Shown here piece by piece: positions 36,001 through 42,508 of a stretch of DNA of 64,000 nucleotides (position 1 is its first letter; every line of letters starts with the position of its first letter). A program made the translations under genes and the position numbers. The notes beneath the pieces are model-generated. The model had not been told where the DNA came from. It did no database searches and saw only the letters and a list, made by a program, of their open reading frames with translations. The DNA comes from Paractinoplanes rishiriensis (GTDB lineage Bacteria; Actinomycetota; Actinomycetes; Mycobacteriales; Micromonosporaceae), in NCBI RefSeq assembly GCF_016862375.1, contig NZ_BOMV01000097.1:26119-90118 (forward strand), in the 5' to 3' direction.

Positions 36001-36426
36001 GCCGAGGCCTTCCCGCCGTTCCGTGAGTTGCACGCGCTGGCGCTGGTGCAGGACGGTCGCCTGGACGAGGCCCGCCGGGTCCTCGGCGCCTGGCCGGAAC
36101 AGCCGCCGTTGCCGTGGGGCTACCTGTGGGTCGGGTTCACCGTCTTCCGGGCGTACACCTGGATGGCGCTCGGCGACCGCGCGGCGGTGGCCGACCTGCG
36201 GGCGCAGCTGACGCCGTACGCCGGGCGCCTCGCCGGGACGTTGCCGGTCTCCGTCCTCGGCAGCGTCGAACTCGTGCTGGGCGAACTGGCCGCGGCGGAC
36301 GGCGACCCGGTGGCCGCCCGCGACCACCTCGGCCGCGCCCGCCGCACCCACGAGGAACTCGGCCTGACGCTCTGGCTCGCGCGGACCGACGAGGCCATCG
36401 CCCGGCTGGCGCCACCCGCCGGCTGA
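33052..36426 (+). CDS. SARP/AfsR-type regulator: BTAD-AAA-TPR (LuxR-less)
   Basis: 1124 aa. The N-terminal OmpR-like DNA-binding domain (about 1-95; LVQSYVARLRRAL-type stretch SLQSYVARLRRALDP) and BTAD domain (about 100-245) define a SARP-type activator. A linker of four LVGQP repeats (266-285) joins it to an AAA/STAND ATPase with Walker A GEAGIGKTR (about 326) and Walker B LLVLDDIHWAD, then a helical TPR-like region to the end. Large SARPs of this kind control antibiotic or developmental genes in response to an unknown ligand, using ATP hydrolysis as a switch. No biosynthetic cluster adjoins it. Ends in a shared terminator palindrome. Confidence 0.9.
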   Translation: MRVQVLGDLEVVVGERVADLGGPKPRTLLALLVAADGRAVPVEHLIHQIWGEDPPARVEASLQSYVARLRRALDPERPAGRPAERLRTHPGGYSLTVTADEVDARRFARLVQAAGTHLSGEPAEAEHLLTEALSLWRGAAYSGVGGPALEAEATRLDELRMTAVEQLWDLRIGQGRQAEAVPELEQLVRLHPLREQLWALLARALYRSARQGDALAALRRVREHLAEELGVDPGPELRRLEELVLRQDPSLDGVTAAPDPAGPPSLVGQPLVGQPLVGQPLVGQPLVAPPPAVRRRLFGREDALAAAERVLRDALGGRGRTVIVTGEAGIGKTRFTEALIARAEAMGVRCGRGGWEAEACPALWGWTQAAEQLAERPGLLDPAPGGDVVDAAAASFRQAAALTAALRDGPPALLVLDDIHWADAESLRLLRRVGAQVAALPVVLVVALRSAPAEIGAAVVDALAALARTDPLRLELTGLDAAAIAAWVEEYAEMRVPAEVAAELAARTDGNPFYVTELVRLLVRDGALTALDAGAWRAVPGGVRDVVRQRLAQLPETSALVIGTAAVAGRSFDLLVVERAAGAGREQVAEAMESALMLGLIDELEPGRCRFSHALVRDAVYDGLPAPRRARAHAEVAIALEHRHAGALASHVAELAEHYRLAGPVHARSAWVFARRAGRAAAARSAHDEALRLLTEAEKLQHLDPVATPAEREEVLLGQAAALIRLGRPIEAWPAVARAAAQALGRDDVPAAADALLTITSGVWGWRNAGDWDDDAAALWEEVLARLPAERAETRALLQVGLAVELLYRPGSAARTTTLADEAVQAVRRSGAHDAVRFRVLRLAVQALLRPDLLHHRAPILDELVGLAVVLGDVSGLAGVLSTRAVDRAELGRLADAHADLLRADGLARQHQLPENLLVSGWCLATWRQLDGDLDGAEAAIAEMETFQGTLAMAGAGIGLCQLATLRLLQGRLPELTPALRGAAEAFPPFRELHALALVQDGRLDEARRVLGAWPEQPPLPWGYLWVGFTVFRAYTWMALGDRAAVADLRAQLTPYAGRLAGTLPVSVLGSVELVLGELAAADGDPVAARDHLGRARRTHEELGLTLWLARTDEAIARLAPPAG
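33847..33906 (+). repeat. Four tandem 15-bp units in the regulator linker (LVGQP x4)
   Basis: Units alternate CTG and TTG as first codon but otherwise are identical (GTTGGGCAGCCA), so the array can be seen as a 30-bp unit duplicated. It lies in frame between the BTAD and ATPase domains; copy-number change would alter linker length by five residues without a frameshift. Confidence 0.9.
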
Positions 36427-36455
36427 CCGCCGGCGGCCAAGGCCGCCGGCGGTCA
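36424..36455. terminator. Perfect bidirectional terminator palindrome containing both stop codons
   Basis: TGACCGCCGGCGGCC, AA, GGCCGCCGGCGGTCA: 15-bp stem with a minimal loop. The first three bases are the TGA of the SARP gene and the last three are the reverse-complement TGA of the hemerythrin gene. Confidence 0.85.
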
Positions 36456-37127
36456 GGGGCGCGCGGTGCCGTGGATGCGCAGTGCGTAGCGGCGGAAGGC
36501 GCGCCGGGCCAGCCACGGCAGGAGCCGGCGCAGCGGTGCCGGTGCCGTGGACAGCATGCGGGCCAGCACGGCCGGGTCGGCGTCGTGCTGGATCATGCCG
36601 AGCGTCAGCAGCTCCTCCGACCGCCGGGTCCGGCTCCGGGCGTGCCGGCCGATCGCCGCCCACTCGTCGCCGGTCAGGGTCCGGGCCGCGATCGGCAGCA
36701 GGCGTTCCTCCTCGGCGTCGAGGTGCTCCGCGAGGTTGGCGTAGAGGGTGTCCAGCAGGCCGGCGATCCGGTCCCGGTCGCCGGCCGACGCCGCGCCGGC
36801 CCAGCGCGGGCGGAGGCCGGCGATCTCGGTCAGCAGGGCATCGACCCGCTCGTGCTGCGACTCCATCAGCCGCACCATGGGGGCGAGTTCGCCGGGCACC
36901 CGCGCCAGCAGCAGCGGCCAGGCCAGCTCGTCCTCGGCGGTGTGGTGGTGGTGCAGGCTCCGGCCGAGGTAGTCGAGGTGGGCGGCGACCGTGCGGGCGC
37001 GGCCTACGTCACCGGGCCGGACCGCGCGGACGACGCCGCCGGCGAGGCGGAACTCGCGCCGGAAGAACGTGTGCACCGCCGGCATATCACTGGTGTCGAT
37101 CACTTCGGCGGACTGGTGTGTGCTCAT
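36453..37127 (-). CDS. Hemerythrin HHE-domain protein
   Basis: 224 aa helical protein. Hemerythrin-type ligands are visible: HLDYLGRSLHHHHTAEDEL (His and acidic residues), MESQHERVDALL and LAEHLDAEEERLLP. Such proteins bind a di-iron centre and sense or scavenge O2, NO or peroxide. The C-terminal extension (about 75 residues, Arg-rich) is not part of the family core. It stands alone and converges with the SARP gene. Confidence 0.88.
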   Translation of the reverse strand: MSTHQSAEVIDTSDMPAVHTFFRREFRLAGGVVRAVRPGDVGRARTVAAHLDYLGRSLHHHHTAEDELAWPLLLARVPGELAPMVRLMESQHERVDALLTEIAGLRPRWAGAASAGDRDRIAGLLDTLYANLAEHLDAEEERLLPIAARTLTGDEWAAIGRHARSRTRRSEELLTLGMIQHDADPAVLARMLSTAPAPLRRLLPWLARRAFRRYALRIHGTARP

Positions 37128-37185
37128 GCGACCACGGTCGGCCCGGGCACCTGCGACGGCCTTGCAATCGGCTTGCAGGCTCCTA

Positions 37186-40100
37186 CTACGCGACGCAGAC
37201 GCGGTCGCGGCCGGTCTGTTTGGCCTCGTACAGCGCGGCGTCCGCGCGCGCCATCAGCTGCCGCAGGTCGTGGCCGGCCTCGTCGAGCCCGGCCAGCCCG
37301 ACGCTGATGGTGACCGGCAGCAGGCCGGCGTCCGTGGGCACCGGCCGACTGGACACCGCCAGGTGCAGCCGTCCGGCCAGGTCCGCGGCCGGGATCGCGG
37401 ACTGCGCGGTGACCACGGCGAACTCCTCGCCGCCGTACCGGCCCAGGACGTCGCCGTCGCCGAGGGTCTCCCGCAGCCGCTGGGCCACCGCCCGGATCAC
37501 CTCGTCGCCGACCGGATGCCCGTACGTGTCATTGATGCTCTTGAAGTGGTCGATGTCCATCATGATCGCCGCGAGCGGGCGCCCCTGCCGGCGGGCGCCG
37601 TCCAGCCGCTGCTCGGCCTCGGCGAAGAAGTGGTTGCGGTTGTAGAGGCCGGTGAGCCCGTCCATGGTGGCCATCGTCCGGACCTGGCTGAAGAGCAAGG
37701 CATTCTCGTACGCCGTCATGCCCTGCGCGCCGATCGCCGCGGCGATCTGGATCTGTGCCTCGGTCATCGCGCCCTCGCCGGTCGCGCCGACCAGCAGGAA
37801 ACCGGACGGCGCGCCGCGCTGCTCGACCTGGATCGCCCACCAGCAGCGGGGCGCGCCGAGCAGCCCGCCGACCGGCGGCCGGTCGCCGGGGAACACGGTG
37901 CGGGCCCGCGGGCCGGTCAGATCGAACAGGTCCGGCGGCACGGCCGGCAGCTGGGCGCCGACCGTCGCGGCGGCACCGTGCGCGGCGGCCACCTCCAGCC
38001 CGTCGTGCCGGTCCCGGGTCAGCAGCACGGCCGTGTCGCCGCCCAGCGTGCGGGTCAGGCTGGCGAGCAGCCGGCGCATCACCTCGTCCGGGTCGAGCGA
38101 CGAGCTCTGGTCGGCCATCGCGGCGCGCAGGGCCTCCGCGACGTCGCGCTGCCGCCGGGCGGCCTGCACCGCGACCTCCAGCTGCGCGGCACGGGCGGTC
38201 TCCAGTGACACCGCGACGTGGTTGGTGATCGCCTTCAGGATGTCGACGTCGTCGCCGGTGAACACACCCTTGGCGATCCGGCTGTCGAGGTAGACGACGC
38301 CGCGGAGCTGGCCGTTGAAGCGCAGCGGCGCGATGATGATGCTGCGCAGGCCGTGGACCTGCACGCTCTGCGCGCCGAGCGCCACGCCCTCCTCGCTGCC
38401 GGTCACCACCAGCGGCTCGCCGGACTGCCGGACCCGTTCGACCAGGGTGGTGCTGTAACCGGTGAGCTCGAGGATGTCGTTGCCGCGGGCGTCGCGGCCC
38501 ACGTGCGGCACCAGTTCGTGCAGGTCGTGGTCGAGCCGGAAGAGGTACGCCCGTTCGGCGCCCAGGATGCGCAGGGTCTCGTCGAGGGCCACCCGGGCCA
38601 GCGCGCTCGGGTCGAGCACCGTGGCGGACGCGAGGCTGACCTGCTGCAACGCCTCGAGCCGGCGCTGGTAACGGCCGGGGTCGGTGCCCGGTGTCGCGGG
38701 GGTGACCGGGGCCGCGCCGGTGGGGGCCGCACCGGCCGGTGCCGCGCCGTGCTCGCTCACCCGGAACTCGTCGGAGACCCAGCGGGCCCGCTGCGGCCAC
38801 TGCTGCTCGACGGCGATCATCTGGGCGAGTTTCGCCTGCTGGGTGGCTGCGGCCGGCTGACCGAGCTCGATCAGCGCGCGGGCCCGCACCCGCGCCGACT
38901 CGTACGCGATCAGCGGCGCGTCCAGCGGCACCAGTTCCGCCTCGACGCCGGACACCGTGCGCAACGCCTCGGCCGGGCGGCCGGCGAGCGTCTCGAGGTC
39001 GGCGCGGGCCACCAGGTGGAAGGCCCGCAACGGCTTGGTGTCGGCCATCTTGGCCAGGTCGGCGACCGCGGTCTCGGCGGCCTCCCGGCTCGCGCCGGTG
39101 CGGCACCGGGCGAGCCGGCCCAGCGCCTCGTAGACGTAGAACAGCCGCTGCTCGGGCACCATCGCCTTGGGGCTGAGCCCGAGCGCCGCGAACTCGGCGG
39201 CGAGCTGCTCGAACTCCTCGCCCAGCCGGCCCCGCTCGACCAGGGCGACGATCTGGGCCCCGTACAGGTTAATGATCTGCATGGGATTGTCGGGGTTTGC
39301 CCGCAGGAAGCGGCGCAGCGACTCGATCTCGGCCTCGGCCTGCTCGGGCCGCCCCCGCTGAGCGGCGATGACCGCGCCCACCGCCCCGATCGCGGCGCCC
39401 TCCGCCTCGGCGCCCGGCCCCAGGCGAGCCCGCCCGCGCCGGTGCCAGGACACCGCCTCGCCGGTGCAGCCGCGCTTGAAGAACTGCATGGCCACGGTGG
39501 ACACGCCGGTGAGGTAGTCGCCCAGCTCGAGCCACCGTTCGTGCTCGGTGAGCGCCCGGCTCCAGGTCTGACTCTCGTCGTCGTGGCCGCTCAGGTGGCT
39601 GCCCGCGCCGCGCTTCCACTCCACGTAGCCGACCAGGCCGGGATCGCCGATGTCGGCGGCCACCGCGGCGGCCCGGTCGTAGAGGCTGGTCGCCAGCCGG
39701 CGCCGCCCGGCCACGTCGGCGATCACCCCGAGCCCGGCCATGTGCTGGGCATACTCGCGACCCGGGCCGAGGCGGTTGATCGGGTGCAGGGCGCGCAGGC
39801 TCATCACCGCCCGCATGCCGCGGCGCATCCGCATGGACAGCGCGAAGGTGGCGATGTCGCACAGCACGGCCTGCAGCCGGTATCGCTCCCGTACCTGCCC
39901 GCGGGCCGTGCCGAAACCGATCCGGGTGCGGCCGATGACGAGGCCGAGCAGCAACGACCAGAGCGTGGTGAGGGTGAGCCCGAGCCGGCCGCGGGGCAGC
40001 GGCGAACCGAGCTCGGCGAGACCGCGGCAGACCGCCTCGAAGGCCTTGTCCGGGTTCCACGCGCTGTTGTGCACCTGCGCCACCTGCGCGAGGATCTCGG

Positions 40101-42447
40101 CCCGGCCCAGCGGGTCGGGTTCGGCGCGCAGGGCCAGGCCGAGGTGGTGGTGGGCCTCGCCGAACCGGCCGGATCGCGCGCAGCTCATGCCCAGGGCCAG
40201 GAAGAAGTCCGGTGGCGGCGTGACGCCGGCGCCCGCGGCCGCCTGCGCGGCGACCTTGAGGAACTCGCGGGCCTCGGCCGGCGCGTGCTCGGCCAGGGCC
40301 AGCTGGCCGGCGGCGAATCCGCTGAAGTAAACCCGGTTGGGCCGCTTCGCGGTCTCGCCGAGCGCGTAATGCCGGGCGGTCGCGTAGGTGTAGCGCGGAT
40401 CGCCGGGTGCGGCCGCGTCCAGCACCTCGGCGATGCTCTGGTGCAGCTCGCGCAGCGCGGCGTCGTCCAGGCCGACGAGCAACGCCTCCCGGATCCGGTC
40501 GTGCAGGAACCGGTAACCGTCGCTCCCGGACGCGGTCACCAGCCGGCGCGACTCGGCCTCGGCGAGCAGGACCCGGGCCCGCCGCGGGTCGATGGCGCAG
40601 ACCGCCGCCGCCAGTTCGGCCGGGAACCAGCGCCCGCCCGCGGCACCGGCCGCCAGCAGCCGGTGGCTGTCCGCGCCGAGGCCGTCGATGCGCTGGAGCA
40701 CCAGGTCGACCGCGTCGCCGGACAGCTCCAGGCGGTCCAGGCCGGGCAGGTCCAGCCGCCAGCCGTCCCAGGAGGGCGTGACCAGGCCGGCGTCGAGCAC
40801 GGCGCGGACGTACTCGCCGATGGTGAACGGGTTGCCGCCGGCCCGCGCGGCCAGTTCCTCGACGTGCCCGGCGGGCAGCCGGACGGCGCCCAGGTGCTCG
40901 GCGACGAGCTGCCGCACCGCGTCCTGGTCGAGCGGACCCAACGGGACGCGGGTGTCCAGGGTGGCGTCCATGTCGGCGCGGAACCGCTCCAGCCCGGCAA
41001 TGTTGCCGTCGTCGTCCCGGCAGGTCGCGATGACCAGCAGCGGGGTGTCCGGCAGCAGGTCGCTCACCCGCTGGAGCACCCGCCGGGTCGGTTCGTCGAG
41101 CCACTGCACGTCGTCGACGTGCAGTACGGCGCCCTGGAACTCGTCGGCCAGGCCGGCCAGGAACGCGGCGACCGCGTTGACGAACTGCTCGTGCCGGTTC
41201 AGCTCGCCGATCGCGGGGGCCTGCACGAGGTCGGCGAGCAGCGGCGACAGCGCCCGCAACAGCGGACCGCCGCGCCCGGCGGCCCGCCGCAACTGGTCGA
41301 CGGCCCGGTCGCGGTCCGGTGGCGGCAGCCGTTCCACGGTGCGCAGGTGCCGCTCGACCGCGCCGCGCAGGGGCGCCAGCGGCACCGGGTCATCCGGGAC
41401 GCATTTGCCGTACAGGGTGAGGTCGCCGTCCGAGGCGACCGCGTTGGTCAGTTCCCGGACCAGCCGGGTCTTGCCGGCACCGCCCGGGCCCTCGACGACG
41501 ACCGTGCCACCCTCGCCGTCCCGGGCCCGCAGCCAGCGGTGGGCCAGGGTGATCACCTCCTGGTCGCGGCCGACCAGGCGCTGGCTGTCGACCCGCTGGG
41601 GCGCGCGCCGGCCGGACGCCACCGGGAACGTCGTGCCCGGCTGGGCGGCCAGCCGGCGCAGGTCGTTGAGCAGGCTCTCGCCGCTCTGGTAGCGGTCGTC
41701 GGGGTCCTTGGCCATCAGCGTCGCGATGATCGCGGCCATCGTGCCGGTGAGCTCCGGGCACCGGGCTCGCGCGTCCGGGACCGGGGCGGTGGCGTGCAGC
41801 CGGATCAGCTCGCCGGCGTCCTGCGAGTAATACGGCACCTGGCCGGTGACGCACTCGTACAGCAGCACGCCCAGCGAGTACAGGTCGGTGCGGCCGTCGA
41901 CCGGGCGGTTGAGCATGCCGGTCTGCTCGGGCGCGCTGTAGAGCAACGTGCCGGCCACCCGGTCGTCGTGCGCGCCGTCCCGGGCGGCCAGTCCGAAGTC
42001 GATCAGCCGGCCGGTGCCCGCCGGCTCCACGATCACGTTGTCCGGCTTGACGTCGCGGTGCACCAGGCCGGCCCGGTGCACGGCGGCGAGCGGCTCCACC
42101 ACGTCGATGGCCAGCCGGACCGAGGTGGGCTCGTCCAGCGGCCCGTGACGCAGGGTCTGTGCCAGCGGCAGGCCGTCGATGTATTCCAGGATCAGGTAGG
42201 GCCCGCCGGCGGTCTGGCCGACCTCGAAGATCCGTGGGAGCAGGGGATGCCCGACCGAGCCGATCAGCGCGGCCTCCCGGCGCACCGCGACCAGGGCCCG
42301 CTCGTCGGTGGCGGTCAGCACCTTGAGCGCGTACTCGGCGCCGCGGCGGCGGACCCGGTAGACGACCGTGTCGGCTCCGCGCCCGAGTTCCGAGATCACC
42401 TCGAGCTCGGCGAGCGATCCCGATGCCGTCCCAAAGATCGCGGTCAC
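37186..42447 (-). CDS. Giant sensor: Ser/Thr kinase - STAND ATPase - GAF - GGDEF
   Basis: 1753 aa from GTG 42447, preceded by GGAAGGA; an in-frame ATG at 42459 has no ribosome-binding site. Domains in order: Hanks kinase (about 15-265; GRGADTVVYRV, ALKVL, HRDVKPDN, DFG, SAPEQ), AAA_16/STAND ATPase (Walker A EGPGGAGKTR near 320), long helical TPR-like region (650-1300), GAF domain (about 1370-1540; RSIIIAPLRFNGQLRGVVYL), short helical segment, GGDEF domain at the C-terminus with intact GRYGGEEFAVV. The RxxD inhibitory site five residues before GGEEF is not conserved (GDGD), so feedback inhibition is doubtful. Predicted cytoplasmic hub that combines phosphorylation, nucleotide switching and c-di-GMP synthesis. 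Last gene of a five-gene minus-strand array. Confidence 0.9.
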   Translation of the reverse strand: MTAIFGTASGSLAELEVISELGRGADTVVYRVRRRGAEYALKVLTATDERALVAVRREAALIGSVGHPLLPRIFEVGQTAGGPYLILEYIDGLPLAQTLRHGPLDEPTSVRLAIDVVEPLAAVHRAGLVHRDVKPDNVIVEPAGTGRLIDFGLAARDGAHDDRVAGTLLYSAPEQTGMLNRPVDGRTDLYSLGVLLYECVTGQVPYYSQDAGELIRLHATAPVPDARARCPELTGTMAAIIATLMAKDPDDRYQSGESLLNDLRRLAAQPGTTFPVASGRRAPQRVDSQRLVGRDQEVITLAHRWLRARDGEGGTVVVEGPGGAGKTRLVRELTNAVASDGDLTLYGKCVPDDPVPLAPLRGAVERHLRTVERLPPPDRDRAVDQLRRAAGRGGPLLRALSPLLADLVQAPAIGELNRHEQFVNAVAAFLAGLADEFQGAVLHVDDVQWLDEPTRRVLQRVSDLLPDTPLLVIATCRDDDGNIAGLERFRADMDATLDTRVPLGPLDQDAVRQLVAEHLGAVRLPAGHVEELAARAGGNPFTIGEYVRAVLDAGLVTPSWDGWRLDLPGLDRLELSGDAVDLVLQRIDGLGADSHRLLAAGAAGGRWFPAELAAAVCAIDPRRARVLLAEAESRRLVTASGSDGYRFLHDRIREALLVGLDDAALRELHQSIAEVLDAAAPGDPRYTYATARHYALGETAKRPNRVYFSGFAAGQLALAEHAPAEAREFLKVAAQAAAGAGVTPPPDFFLALGMSCARSGRFGEAHHHLGLALRAEPDPLGRAEILAQVAQVHNSAWNPDKAFEAVCRGLAELGSPLPRGRLGLTLTTLWSLLLGLVIGRTRIGFGTARGQVRERYRLQAVLCDIATFALSMRMRRGMRAVMSLRALHPINRLGPGREYAQHMAGLGVIADVAGRRRLATSLYDRAAAVAADIGDPGLVGYVEWKRGAGSHLSGHDDESQTWSRALTEHERWLELGDYLTGVSTVAMQFFKRGCTGEAVSWHRRGRARLGPGAEAEGAAIGAVGAVIAAQRGRPEQAEAEIESLRRFLRANPDNPMQIINLYGAQIVALVERGRLGEEFEQLAAEFAALGLSPKAMVPEQRLFYVYEALGRLARCRTGASREAAETAVADLAKMADTKPLRAFHLVARADLETLAGRPAEALRTVSGVEAELVPLDAPLIAYESARVRARALIELGQPAAATQQAKLAQMIAVEQQWPQRARWVSDEFRVSEHGAAPAGAAPTGAAPVTPATPGTDPGRYQRRLEALQQVSLASATVLDPSALARVALDETLRILGAERAYLFRLDHDLHELVPHVGRDARGNDILELTGYSTTLVERVRQSGEPLVVTGSEEGVALGAQSVQVHGLRSIIIAPLRFNGQLRGVVYLDSRIAKGVFTGDDVDILKAITNHVAVSLETARAAQLEVAVQAARRQRDVAEALRAAMADQSSSLDPDEVMRRLLASLTRTLGGDTAVLLTRDRHDGLEVAAAHGAAATVGAQLPAVPPDLFDLTGPRARTVFPGDRPPVGGLLGAPRCWWAIQVEQRGAPSGFLLVGATGEGAMTEAQIQIAAAIGAQGMTAYENALLFSQVRTMATMDGLTGLYNRNHFFAEAEQRLDGARRQGRPLAAIMMDIDHFKSINDTYGHPVGDEVIRAVAQRLRETLGDGDVLGRYGGEEFAVVTAQSAIPAADLAGRLHLAVSSRPVPTDAGLLPVTISVGLAGLDEAGHDLRQLMARADAALYEAKQTGRDRVCVA

Positions 42448-42508
42448 GCATCCTTCCATTCACGACGAGCTACACGGACGGTACGCCTCGGTCCTCGGGT
42501 GATGCCAT

